Positions 44,138 through 52,427 of a stretch of DNA of 64,000 nucleotides are shown here, piece after piece; the first letter of the stretch is position 1, and each line of letters starts with the position of its first letter. A model generated the notes under the pieces. It had not been told where the DNA came from and did no database searches. It was given only the letters and a program-made list of their open reading frames with translations. The DNA lies in the NCBI RefSeq assembly GCF_044466355.1, contig NZ_JBITMQ010000012.1, forward strand, positions 62,001 to 126,000, read 5' to 3'. Source of the stretch: Actinophytocola sp044466355. GTDB lineage: Bacteria; Actinomycetota; Actinomycetes; Mycobacteriales; Pseudonocardiaceae. The translations under genes and the position numbers were made by a program.

Positions 44138-47100
44138 GTGACGATCGAGCTGTGCCTGCTCACGCGCGTCGCGTATCGCGGGAGAGCGATCTCCGCGCCG
44201 CGGCTGCGCGAGCTGCTGGCACTGCTCGCGACCGACCTGCGCACCGGGTGCGGCACGACCCGGCTGGTCGACGGCCTGTGGCCCGACACGCGACCGGACA
44301 ATCCCGCGAAAGCGTTGCAGATCCTGGTTTCCCGGCTCCGCGCCCAGCTCGGCGCCGACGTGGTGGAGCGCTCTCCCACCGGTTACCGGCTCGCGCTGGG
44401 GGAGCAGCAGGTCGACGCGGCCGTCGTGCTCGTACGGGCCGCCGCGGCCGCGAAGCACGCTCGCGCCGGTGACCACGGCAGTGCGCTGGCGGAAGCGGAG
44501 GCGGGCCTGGCGTGCTGGGACGCGCCGCCGGAGGACGACCGCGGGAACGCGCTCTCCGACCTGCGCGCCGAGCGGGCCACCACCTACCGCACGCTGTCCC
44601 GGCTGCGCGCGCTCTCCCTCGCCCGTCAGGGCAGGCAGGCTGACGCCGTCGGCCCGCTGACCGAGCTCGCCGCCGACCACCCGAAGGACGAGGAGATCCT
44701 CGGCGAGCTGCTCCGCGCCGAGGCCGGCACCGCCGGGCCGGCCGCCGCGCTGGCGCGCTACGACTCCTACCGCCGCATGCTGCGCGACGAGCTGGGCACC
44801 GCCCCGGGCAGCGCTCTCCGAGCACTGCACGAGGAGCTGCTGCGCGAGGACGAACCCGCGACCCGCCACGGGGTGGTGCACACACCCAACCCGCTGCTCG
44901 GCCGCGACCACGACCTCGACGCGGTGAGCGCTCTCCTGCGCGCCGCACGCGTGGTCTCGGTCGTCGGGCCGGGCGGGCTGGGCAAGACCCGCCTCGCACA
45001 CGCCGTCGGTCTGCGGGCACCGCAGCGGACCGTGCGGTTCGTCGGACTCGCGGGGATCGCGCCGGACGGAGACGTCGCGGCCGAGGTCGCCACCGCGGTG
45101 GGCGCGGCGGACCAGACGGCCGCGCGCATCGCCGAGGCACTCGGACCAGGTGCGCTGCTTGTGCTCGACAACTGCGAGCACGTGCTCGCGCCGGCCGCCG
45201 ACCTGGTCGCCGCGCTCGTCGCCACCAGCCGCGACGTGACCGTCCTGACCACCAGCCGTGCGCCGCTCGGCCTGTCCTCGGAGAGCGTTTACCCGCTGCC
45301 CGAGCTGACCGTCGTCGCGATGGCGGAGCTGTTCCGCCAGCGGGCGCGCGCCGCTCGCCGCGACGTCGACCTGCCGGAGAACGCGGTCGTCGAACTGTGC
45401 CGCCGCCTCGACGGCCTGCCGCTCGCTGCCGAGTTGGCGGCCGCACGGGTGCGGGTGCTGTCCGTGCCGGAGATCAACCAGCGGCTCGCCGACCGGTTCG
45501 CGTTGCTGCGTGGCGGACGCAGGGACGCGCCGGAGCGGCACCACACGCTGCACGCGGTCGTCGACTGGAGCCGACAGCTCCTCGACGCCGACGGGCAGTT
45601 CGCGCTGAGAGCGCTCTCTGTGTTCCCTGGCGGGTTCACTGCCGCGGCCGCCGGTCGCGTGCTCGGCACGGACGCGCTCGACGTGCTCGAGCACCTCGTC
45701 GGCCAGTCGCTGCTGAAGGTCGCGGACACCCCGGCCGGGACGCGGTTCCGGATGCTCGAGACCGTCCGCGAGTTCGGTGCCGCCCGGCTGGCGGAGGCGG
45801 GCGAGACCGAGCGGGTGCTCGCGGCGTTCCTCGGGTGGGCGCGGGAGTTCGGCGTCGCCCACCACGACGCGGTGCTCGGGCCCGAACCGGCCGCTGCCAC
45901 CGAGGCGATCGGTGCCGAGCTGGACAACCTGGTGTCCGCGCGACGGAGAGCGCTCTCCCGAGGGGACGCAGCGACGGTCGCCGCGGTCACCGCCACGCTC
46001 GTCACGCTGTGGCTGACGGGCGGCAACTACGCCCGTGCGGCCGCACCGGCCGTGGACACCGCACACCTGCTTGCCCACTGGACCCCGGAACCGGACGTCG
46101 TCGAGGCCGCGCGCACGGCCGCGGTCGTGTGCGTGCTCGGCACGATCGTCGTCCACGGCTCCGCGCCGCCGAGGATGCTGTACGTGTTGCGCGCTCTCCC
46201 GCCCGCTCCACCGGACACCCCGGTGCGTGCGGCGGCGACGGTGTTGGCGCACAACGACGTGTTCGAGCCCGACGAGCCGTTGACGGCGGCCGTCGCGGGG
46301 CTGCTGCGCAGCCACCTCGCGGAACGTGACGGTGAACTCGAGGACGCGCTCGTCGCGGCCAGGCGATTCCTCGACGGCTTCGGTGACCCGGCGACGCCGT
46401 GGCTGTGGCTGATGGCGCATGAACGAACCGGCACACTCGCCCTGCGGCTCGAACGGAGCGCCGAGGCCCGCGACCACTTCGCGGCGGCCGTGCGGCTGCT
46501 CGACGTGATCGGCGCGCGCCGTGACGTCATCGGCGTCTACTGGGGCATGACGTTCGCGTGCTACCACCTCGGCGCGCTGGACGACGCCGAGTACTGGCTG
46601 GGCCGGGCCACCGCCGACAACGCGGGCAGCCCGGCCGAAGCCGACGAGTACACCGCCTACGACACGAGCGCCGCCATGTTCGCGCTCGCCACCCGCGCCC
46701 AGCTTGCGCTCGCGAGGAACGACGTCGACACCGGGCTCGTGTTGTGGCACCGGACGGTCGCCATGGCCGACGAGCCGGGTGTCGAGGCGCAGCCGTGGGT
46801 GCTGGAGATCCAGGCCGGGGTGGTGAGCGCGCACGCGCGGTTCGGCAGGCTCGACGCCGTCGCCGGCCTCGTGGCGACCCTCGCCGGACACCTGGAACGG
46901 TTGCTGGCCAACCCTGTGGACCGGCCGCCGGTGTACGTCGCCGAGCTGCCGCTCGCCGGTGCGCTCCTGTTCGCGCTCGGCATGGCCGACCTCGCCACCG
47001 GCGCCGACGCCACCGGGGTGGGGCTCGTCGCGCTCGCACGCCGGTTCCGGTACCTGCAAGCGCTCCAGCCCCCGCTGCCCGCCGCGATCACCGGCAGGCA

Positions 47101-47209
47101 GGCGTACGCCGACGCGGTGGCGGAGTACGCCTGCCTCGACCGCTCGGAGCTGCGGGAAACCGCTCTCCGAGTGCTGGCGGCCAGAGCTACCGGACCGGAT
47201 CGCGGTTGA
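44138..47209 (+). CDS. SARP/AfsR-type regulator: wHTH, BTAD, NB-ARC and helical repeats
   Basis: 1023 residues. An OmpR-like winged helix (about 1-88) and a BTAD domain (about 95-240) identify the SARP class. An NB-ARC-type ATPase follows, with Walker A GPGGLGKT (about 276-283) and Walker B ALLVLDNCEH, then TPR-like helical repeats to the end. Such STAND regulators activate secondary metabolism or stress genes on ligand and ATP binding. The GTG start is chosen because TAGCCT lies six bases before it (leaderless); another GTG is six bases earlier. At least ten full or partial copies of the iterated palindrome lie in this gene, one of them exact. Confidence 0.9.
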   Translation: MTIELCLLTRVAYRGRAISAPRLRELLALLATDLRTGCGTTRLVDGLWPDTRPDNPAKALQILVSRLRAQLGADVVERSPTGYRLALGEQQVDAAVVLVRAAAAAKHARAGDHGSALAEAEAGLACWDAPPEDDRGNALSDLRAERATTYRTLSRLRALSLARQGRQADAVGPLTELAADHPKDEEILGELLRAEAGTAGPAAALARYDSYRRMLRDELGTAPGSALRALHEELLREDEPATRHGVVHTPNPLLGRDHDLDAVSALLRAARVVSVVGPGGLGKTRLAHAVGLRAPQRTVRFVGLAGIAPDGDVAAEVATAVGAADQTAARIAEALGPGALLVLDNCEHVLAPAADLVAALVATSRDVTVLTTSRAPLGLSSESVYPLPELTVVAMAELFRQRARAARRDVDLPENAVVELCRRLDGLPLAAELAAARVRVLSVPEINQRLADRFALLRGGRRDAPERHHTLHAVVDWSRQLLDADGQFALRALSVFPGGFTAAAAGRVLGTDALDVLEHLVGQSLLKVADTPAGTRFRMLETVREFGAARLAEAGETERVLAAFLGWAREFGVAHHDAVLGPEPAAATEAIGAELDNLVSARRRALSRGDAATVAAVTATLVTLWLTGGNYARAAAPAVDTAHLLAHWTPEPDVVEAARTAAVVCVLGTIVVHGSAPPRMLYVLRALPPAPPDTPVRAAATVLAHNDVFEPDEPLTAAVAGLLRSHLAERDGELEDALVAARRFLDGFGDPATPWLWLMAHERTGTLALRLERSAEARDHFAAAVRLLDVIGARRDVIGVYWGMTFACYHLGALDDAEYWLGRATADNAGSPAEADEYTAYDTSAAMFALATRAQLALARNDVDTGLVLWHRTVAMADEPGVEAQPWVLEIQAGVVSAHARFGRLDAVAGLVATLAGHLERLLANPVDRPPVYVAELPLAGALLFALGMADLATGADATGVGLVALARRFRYLQALQPPLPAAITGRQAYADAVAEYACLDRSELRETALRVLAARATGPDRG
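45945..45958. repeat. GGAGAGCGCTCTCC palindrome, copy 8
   Basis: Exact copy inside the SARP regulator gene, read as RALS. Near copies in the same gene include 44181 (GGAGAGCGATCTCC) and 45604 (TGAGAGCGCTCTCT). Confidence 0.9.
47155..47168. repeat. Variant palindrome (complement of GGAGAGCGGTTTCC)
   Basis: GGAAACCGCTCTCC near the end of the SARP regulator gene, read as ETAL. Confidence 0.8.
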
Positions 47210-47957
47210 ACAGCCTTCTCGACCACAGGTAACCGGCGCCCGCGAGCACGATCGCCCAGGCGACGGACAGCCAGCCGTGGTGACCGATCGGGCCGCCGAC
47301 CAGCAGTCCGCGCAGCGTCTCGATGGTCGGCGAGTACGGCTGGTACTCGGCGAACCAGCGGATGCCCGCCGGCAGCGTCTCCAGCGGGACGAACGCCGTG
47401 GACAGGAACGGCAGGAAGAACGACAGCGGCATGGCCGCGTTGCCCGCGCCCTCTGGTGCCTTCGACAGCAGGCCGAGGCCGACGGCGAGCCAGGTGATCG
47501 CGATCGTCATCAGCACCATCAACCCGATCGCGGCCAACCACTCGCCGGGACCCGCGGTCGGCCGGAACCCCATCGCCAGTCCCACCGCGACGACCAGCAC
47601 CACGCTGACCATCGTCAGGATGACGCTCCCGACCACCTGCCCGGTGAGGACGGCCGTGCGGGTGATCGGCATCGTGCGGAAGCGGGCGACGATGCCCTCG
47701 GCCATGTCGCCGCAGATCGACATGGCGGTGGTCTGGGAGCCCGCGCCCAGCGTCATCAATAGCACGCCGGGTACCACGAAGTTGATGTAGTCGACGTCGC
47801 CGGTCGCACCGGCGACGCCTGCGGAGAGCGCGGTCCCGAACAGGTACGCGAACATCACCAGCATGATCACCGGCGTGAGCGCGACGCCGAAGGTCAGCGA
47901 CGGGTAGCGGAGTGCGTGCCGCAGGTTGCGGCGCAGCATGGTGGCGGAGTGGGTCAC
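47187..47957 (-). CDS. ABC-2 type permease, DrrB-like
   Basis: 256 residues, six membrane helices, with the ABC-2 signature region (MSICGDMAEGIVARFRTMPI) and the C-terminal LETLPAGIRWFAEYQPYSP. DrrB-type permeases export lipophilic drugs with a DrrA-type ATPase. The GTG start overlaps the ATPase stop by four bases (GTGA); an internal ATG six codons later is an alternative. The end overlaps the SARP gene by 23 bases. Confidence 0.92.
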   Translation of the reverse strand: MTHSATMLRRNLRHALRYPSLTFGVALTPVIMLVMFAYLFGTALSAGVAGATGDVDYINFVVPGVLLMTLGAGSQTTAMSICGDMAEGIVARFRTMPITRTAVLTGQVVGSVILTMVSVVLVVAVGLAMGFRPTAGPGEWLAAIGLMVLMTIAITWLAVGLGLLSKAPEGAGNAAMPLSFFLPFLSTAFVPLETLPAGIRWFAEYQPYSPTIETLRGLLVGGPIGHHGWLSVAWAIVLAGAGYLWSRRLFNRDPVR

Positions 47958-48901
47958 GACAGCGGTGCTTTCTGCTCGGAGGTGTGGCCGGTCAGGGCGA
48001 AGAAGACGTCGTCGAGGTCGGGTGTGTGCACGGAGAGCGCTGCCACCTCGATCGACGCGTCGTCGAGGCGGTCGAGCAACTCCTTGAGCGCACGGCGGCT
48101 GCCGTCGTTCGGCACGGCCATGGCCAGCGCGTCGACGTCCGGAGTGGCGTTCCCCAGCACGCGGAGAGCGCTCTCCAACTCGTGGACGTCCGGAAACCGC
48201 AGCCGCACGTGACCGCCCGGGATGCGCTGCTTCAGCTCGGCGGGCGTGCCCTCGGCGACGATCCGGCCGTGGTCCAGCACCGCGATCCGGTCGGACAGCC
48301 GGTCGGCCTCCTCCAGGTACTGGGTCGTGAGGAACACGGTCACCCCACCCGCGACCAGCTCCTCGACGATCTCCCACATCCCGCGGCGGGACCGCGGGTC
48401 CAGCCCGATCGTCGGCTCGTCGAGGAAGATCACGCGTGGTTCGCCGACCAGCGTCATCGCCAGGTCGAGGCGGCGGGTCATGCCACCCGAGTAGGTCGCG
48501 GTCAGCGTGCGGGCCGCGTCCCCCAGGTCGAACCGTGTCAGCAGCGTGGTGGCGCGCCGGGTGATCTCGTCCTTCGGCAGCCGGTACAGCTCGCCCATGA
48601 GCCGCAGGTTCTCCTCGCCGGTCAACAGCTTGTCGACCGCGGAGAACTGGCCGGTCACGCCGATCGCGGCACGCACCCCGTCCGGGTTCGTCGCGACGTC
48701 GTGCCCGGCGACCGTGGCCGTGCCGCCGTCCGCGCTGATCAGTGTCGACAGGATCCGCACCGCGGTGGTCTTGCCCGCCCCGTTCGGGCCGAGGAGCGAG
48801 AAGACGGTGCCCTCCGGTACCCGCAGGTCGACACCGTCGAGGACGACGTGGTCGGAGAACTTCTTGCGGAGCCCGGTGGCTCCGATGGCCGTTGGTTTCA
48901 C
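47954..48901 (-). CDS. ABC transporter ATP-binding protein, DrrA-like
   Basis: 315 residues with Walker A GPNGAGKTT (about 39-47), the signature YSGGMTRRLDLAM, Walker B VIFLDEPTIGLD, the H-loop (LTTQYLEE) and a C-terminal DrrA-type extension ending in DDVFFALTGH. It energises the DrrB-like permease with which it is translationally coupled, probably for drug or lipid export. The GTG start lies three bases after GGAGAACGCTCTCC, the same 14-mer that precedes the other ABC ATPase at 51.5 kb. One exact palindrome in the gene is read as ESAL. Confidence 0.93.
   Translation of the reverse strand: MKPTAIGATGLRKKFSDHVVLDGVDLRVPEGTVFSLLGPNGAGKTTAVRILSTLISADGGTATVAGHDVATNPDGVRAAIGVTGQFSAVDKLLTGEENLRLMGELYRLPKDEITRRATTLLTRFDLGDAARTLTATYSGGMTRRLDLAMTLVGEPRVIFLDEPTIGLDPRSRRGMWEIVEELVAGGVTVFLTTQYLEEADRLSDRIAVLDHGRIVAEGTPAELKQRIPGGHVRLRFPDVHELESALRVLGNATPDVDALAMAVPNDGSRRALKELLDRLDDASIEVAALSVHTPDLDDVFFALTGHTSEQKAPLS
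48163..48176. repeat. GGAGAGCGCTCTCC palindrome, copy 9
   Basis: Exact copy inside the DrrA-like gene, read as ESAL. Confidence 0.9.
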
Positions 48902-48904
48902 GTC

Positions 48905-48918
48905 GGAGAGCGTTCTCC
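48905..48918 (-). promoter_or_regulatory. Shared 14-mer upstream of the DrrA-like gene
   Basis: Reads GGAGAACGCTCTCC in the direction of the ATPase gene, ending three bases before its GTG. The same 14-mer in the same orientation precedes the ABC ATPase at 51510. It may act as operator, ribosome site (GGAG) or both. Confidence 0.5.
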
Positions 48919-48969
48919 CGGAGCGGATCAGCGCGGTTTCACGACGGTTTCAGGGCCTAGCCTTGGGGC

Positions 48970-49713
48970 ATGGATCTTGGGCTGAGGGACCGCGTGTACC
49001 TGGTGACCGGCGGGAGCAAGGGGCTCGGGTTCGCGACCGCGTCCGCGCTGGTCGCCGAGGGCGCGCGGGTGGTGATCACGGGCCGTTCGGAGGAGTCGGT
49101 GGCGGTGTCGGCGGCCGAGCTGGGTGCGGTCGGGGTGGCGTGCGACAACGCCGATCCCGGGACGCCGGGCCGGCTGCTCGCCGCGGCGCGGGAGGCGTAC
49201 GGGCGGGTCGACGGGCTGCTGGTGAGTGTCGGCGGGCCGCCGCCGGGGTCGGTCACGGCCGCGACCGACGAGCAGTGGCGGGACGCGTTCGAGTCCGTGT
49301 TCCTCGGCGCGGTCCGGCTCGCCCGCGAGGTGGCGGCGCAACTGGGCGAGGGTGGGTCGATCGCGTTCGTGCTGTCGTCGTCGGTGCGGGCGCCGATCGG
49401 GACGCTCGGCATCTCCAACGGACTGCGGCCCGGCCTCGCCATGGTCGCGAAGTCGATGGCCAACGAGCTGGGCCCGGTGGGAGTGCGGGTCAACGGCCTG
49501 CTGCCCGGGCGCATCGCGACCGACCGCATGGCGTCCCTCGACGCACAGTCCACACCGGACCAACGCACCGCGACCCTGGCGACGATCCCGCTCGGCAGGC
49601 CGGGCGAGCCCGCGGAGTTCGGACGCGTGGCCGCGTTCGTGCTGTCGCCCGCCGCGTCCTACCTGACGGGCGTCATGCTCCCGGTCGACGGCGGGATGCT
49701 GCCCGGCCTATAG
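48970..49713 (+). CDS. SDR-family oxidoreductase, atypical active site
   Basis: 247 residues with the NAD(P) motif TGGSKGLG (14-21) and a complete Rossmann fold ending in GVMLPVDGGM. The usual YxxxK is missing: the corresponding segment is ISNGLRPGLAMVAKSMA, where the lysine is kept but the tyrosine is not. A sub-group of SDRs shares this SN..R pattern, so it may use another mechanism. The ATG is six bases after TAGCCT (leaderless). It overlaps the convergent response regulator by six bases (CTATAG). Confidence 0.87.
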   Translation: MDLGLRDRVYLVTGGSKGLGFATASALVAEGARVVITGRSEESVAVSAAELGAVGVACDNADPGTPGRLLAAAREAYGRVDGLLVSVGGPPPGSVTAATDEQWRDAFESVFLGAVRLAREVAAQLGEGGSIAFVLSSSVRAPIGTLGISNGLRPGLAMVAKSMANELGPVGVRVNGLLPGRIATDRMASLDAQSTPDQRTATLATIPLGRPGEPAEFGRVAAFVLSPAASYLTGVMLPVDGGMLPGL

Positions 49714-50352
49714 CGCTCTCGGCACGACGAGGCCCGACTCGTACGCGGCGACCACGGCCTGTGTGCGGTCGCGGAGGCCGAGCTTGCCGAGCATGCGGGA
49801 CACGTGCGTCTTCACCGTCTCCTCGGTGACCACCAGGCGCGCGGCGATCTCGGTGTTGGAGAGCCCTTCCGCGACCAGCCGCAGCACCTCGGTCTCACGT
49901 GGGGTCAGGCCCGTCAGCTCCGGCGGGTGGGGGCGCGGCTTCTGCCGGGCGAACTCGCCGATGAGCCGCCGTGTGACCGTGGGCGCCAGCAGTGCCTCAC
50001 CGGCGGCGACCACGCGGACCGCGTCGAAGAGGCGTTCCGCCGTGACGTCCTTGAGCAGGAAACCGCTCGCGCCGGCGCGCAGCGCGTCGTAGACGTACTC
50101 GTCCAGGTCGAACGTGGTCAGGATCAGCACCCGGGGACCGCCCGCGAGCCTGCGGGTCGCCTCGATGCCGTCCATGCCGGGCATGCGGACGTCCATCAGC
50201 GCCACGTCGGGAGAGCGCTCTCCGCACAGGCGCACCGCCGCGGCGCCGTCCGTGGCCGTGCCCATCACGGTGAAGTCCGGCTGTGTCTCCAGCAGTGCCG
50301 CGTACCCGGTGCGCACGACCTCGTGGTCGTCCGCCACCACGAGGTTGATCAT
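49708..50352 (-). CDS. Response regulator, NarL/FixJ type
   Basis: 214 residues: receiver domain with phosphoacceptor Asp54 (VALMDVRMPG) and a LuxR-type HTH (LTPRETEVLRLVAEGLSNTE, IAARLVVTEETVKTHVSRML). The ATG overlaps the histidine kinase stop (ATGA). By position it probably controls the divergent ABC transporter operon starting at 51510. An exact palindrome lies in the receiver gene segment, read as ERSP directly before the beta-strand carrying Asp54. Confidence 0.94.
   Translation of the reverse strand: MINLVVADDHEVVRTGYAALLETQPDFTVMGTATDGAAAVRLCGERSPDVALMDVRMPGMDGIEATRRLAGGPRVLILTTFDLDEYVYDALRAGASGFLLKDVTAERLFDAVRVVAAGEALLAPTVTRRLIGEFARQKPRPHPPELTGLTPRETEVLRLVAEGLSNTEIAARLVVTEETVKTHVSRMLGKLGLRDRTQAVVAAYESGLVVPRAL
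50210..50223. repeat. GGAGAGCGCTCTCC palindrome, copy 10
   Basis: Exact copy inside the response regulator gene, read as ERSP; the only exact copy in this frame. Confidence 0.9.
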
Positions 50353-51437
50353 GTCTCCTCCACGGGAAGTGTGGCCTCGACGAGGAAACCGCCGACCGCC
50401 GTGGTCCCGGTGCGCAGCGTGCCACCGACCGCCGCCGCGCGTTCGCGCATCCCCGCCAGCCCGTGCCCGTCCGAGTGTGCCGGGCCGGGACCGTTGTCGC
50501 GGACCCGGACCCGCAACTCCTTGCCGTAGCGCAGTTCCACGTCCACCGCGGCGCCCGGCGCGTGCCTCCGGGCGTTGGTGAGCGCTTCCTGCACGATCCG
50601 GTACGCGGCCAGCTCCACGCCCGGGTCCAGCGGCACCGGCGCGCCGGACACGATGAGCCGTGCGCCCGCCGTCTGGCGCGCGTCGTCCAGCAGGTCGACC
50701 AGTTGCGCGAGCCCCGGCTGCGGATGGCGCTCCGCGTCGTCGTCGGTGTCCTCGCGGAGCACGCCCAGCAGCCGCCGCATCTCGGTGAGGCCCGCGCGGG
50801 CCCGGTCGCCGATGTCGGAGAACCGTTGCGCCCCAAGGGGCGTGAGGTCCGGGGTGGTGAGCCGCGCAGTCTCGGCCTGCACGGCGATCATGGAGATGTG
50901 GTGGGCCACGACGTCGTGCAGCTCGCGGGCGATCCTGGCCCGCTCGCCGAGTGCCGTGTGCTCGACGAGTGTGGTCGCGACCGCCTGCCGCGCCGCCCGG
51001 TGCAGGCGCGCCTCCTTGTCGGCGCGGAGAGCGATTCCCGACAGCGCCGCGGCGGGTGCGGCGGCCGCGACCAGCACCGCGATCGGCGACGGCCAGACCA
51101 CCGCGACCGCGACGAACGGGACCGTGAGCGCCAGCGCCCACAACGCGGCCACCCGCACCAGCAGGGCCACGAGCACCAGGGCCGCACCCACGGTCAGCAC
51201 GTGCGGCAGTGTGAGCGACAGCAGACCGGCGGCCGCGGCGATCAGCACGGCCGGCCTGGCGGGCAGCGGCCCGGCCAGCGTTCCGGAGAGCGCGAACACG
51301 AGCAGCACGAGCACGTACTCGACGCTCACCCCCGCGCCGACCGTGCGCAGCAGGACCTCGCCGACGGCGGCGGCCGCGGCGAGCGCGCTCCACACCATGG
51401 CGATCATTGTCGCCGCTCGGGCGGGACGGTGCGTCAC
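50349..51437 (-). CDS. Sensor histidine kinase, NarL/DesK type (HisKA_3)
   Basis: 362 residues. Five or so membrane helices (about 12-135), HisKA_3 box ERARIARELHDVV with His174, HATPase_c with AYRIVQEALTNARRHA and GHGLAGMRERAAAVGG. No large sensory loop: such kinases often sense membrane stress or their partner ABC transporter. GTG start assumed; the ATG at 51407 is an alternative and neither has a clear ribosome site. It is divergent from an ABC exporter, the typical layout of peptide-antibiotic resistance modules. Confidence 0.92.
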   Translation of the reverse strand: MTHRPARAATMIAMVWSALAAAAAVGEVLLRTVGAGVSVEYVLVLLVFALSGTLAGPLPARPAVLIAAAAGLLSLTLPHVLTVGAALVLVALLVRVAALWALALTVPFVAVAVVWPSPIAVLVAAAAPAAALSGIALRADKEARLHRAARQAVATTLVEHTALGERARIARELHDVVAHHISMIAVQAETARLTTPDLTPLGAQRFSDIGDRARAGLTEMRRLLGVLREDTDDDAERHPQPGLAQLVDLLDDARQTAGARLIVSGAPVPLDPGVELAAYRIVQEALTNARRHAPGAAVDVELRYGKELRVRVRDNGPGPAHSDGHGLAGMRERAAAVGGTLRTGTTAVGGFLVEATLPVEET

Positions 51438-51480
51438 TCTCAGGAGGGACGCGGGGATGGCTCCTCGCCGTGACGACCCG

Positions 51481-51494
51481 GGAGAACGCTCTCC
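51481..51494 (+). promoter_or_regulatory. Shared 14-mer upstream of the ABC exporter operon
   Basis: GGAGAACGCTCTCC, identical and in the same orientation as the site before the DrrA-like gene. It lies two bases upstream of the TAGCCT -10 box of the ABC operon, in the position expected of a repressor or activator site. Confidence 0.55.
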
Positions 51495-51509
51495 CTAGCC
51501 TTCGTCAGC

Positions 51510-52427
51510 ATGGAAGCCACCATCGAGGTCGCCGGGCTGCGGAAGCGCTTCGGGGGGACCACCGCGCTCGACGGGATGACCTTCACCGTCGACGCCGGGC
51601 AGGTCACCGGGTTCGTCGGGCCCAACGGGGCCGGGAAGTCCACCACCATGCGGGTCGTGCTCGGGCTCGACGCCGCCGACGCCGGGCACGCGCTCGTCGG
51701 CGGCCGCCCCTACCGCGAGCTGCGCACGCCCCTGCGCCACGTCGGGTCGCTGCTCGACGCGGGCGCTCTCCAGCCGTCCCGTTCCGGGCGCAACCACCTG
51801 CTCTGGCTCGCCCACTCGCAGGGCCTGCCCGCGAAACGGGTCGACGAGGTCATCGCCGTCACCGGCCTCGGTCCCACCGCGCGGCGGAAGGCCGGTGGCT
51901 ACTCGCTCGGCATGCGGCAGCGGCTCGGCATCGCGGCCGCGCTGCTCGGCGACCCGCCCGTGCTCATGCTCGACGAGCCGTTCAACGGGATGGACCCCGA
52001 GGGCATCGTCTGGATGCGCACGTTCCTGCGGGAGAAGGCCCGCGAGGGCCGTGCGGTGCTCGTGTCCAGCCACCTCATGAGCGAGCTGGAGGACACCGCC
52101 GACCACCTGGTCGTCGTCGGCCGGGGCAAGGTCATCGCCGACACCGGCGTCGCCGAGCTGATCGCCGCCGCGTCGGGGGACCGGGTCACGATGCGCACGT
52201 CCGACCGCACGCTGGCGATGACCGTCCTCGGCGGTGCGGGTGGCACGGTCGCCGCGACCGGCGCCGACACCGTCACGGTCGGCGGACTCACCGCGGCCGC
52301 GGTCGTCGCGCTGCTCACCGACAACGCCGTGCCGTTCACGGAGATCTCCGCGCACCGCGCCTCGCTCGAGGAGGCGTACATGGAGCTGACCAGGGACGCC
52401 GTCGAGTTCCAGGCGGGGCAGTCATGA
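51510..52427 (+). CDS. ABC transporter ATP-binding protein
   Basis: 305 residues: Walker A GPNGAGKST (about 37-45), signature YSLGMRQRLGIAAALL, Walker B VLMLDEPFNGMD, H-loop SSHLMSE. It belongs to the BcrA/YxlF-type ATPases that pair with two ABC-2 permeases for peptide-antibiotic export. The ATG lies eight bases after TAGCCT (leaderless). The stop overlaps the next permease start (ATGA). It is divergent from the two-component system that probably regulates it. Confidence 0.94.
   Translation: MEATIEVAGLRKRFGGTTALDGMTFTVDAGQVTGFVGPNGAGKSTTMRVVLGLDAADAGHALVGGRPYRELRTPLRHVGSLLDAGALQPSRSGRNHLLWLAHSQGLPAKRVDEVIAVTGLGPTARRKAGGYSLGMRQRLGIAAALLGDPPVLMLDEPFNGMDPEGIVWMRTFLREKAREGRAVLVSSHLMSELEDTADHLVVVGRGKVIADTGVAELIAAASGDRVTMRTSDRTLAMTVLGGAGGTVAATGADTVTVGGLTAAAVVALLTDNAVPFTEISAHRASLEEAYMELTRDAVEFQAGQS

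Noticed and set aside
44111..47059. A 982-codon open frame antisense to the SARP regulator
   Set aside because: Arg/Gln/His-rich shadow translation with no domain, while the sense strand has clear BTAD and NB-ARC motifs.
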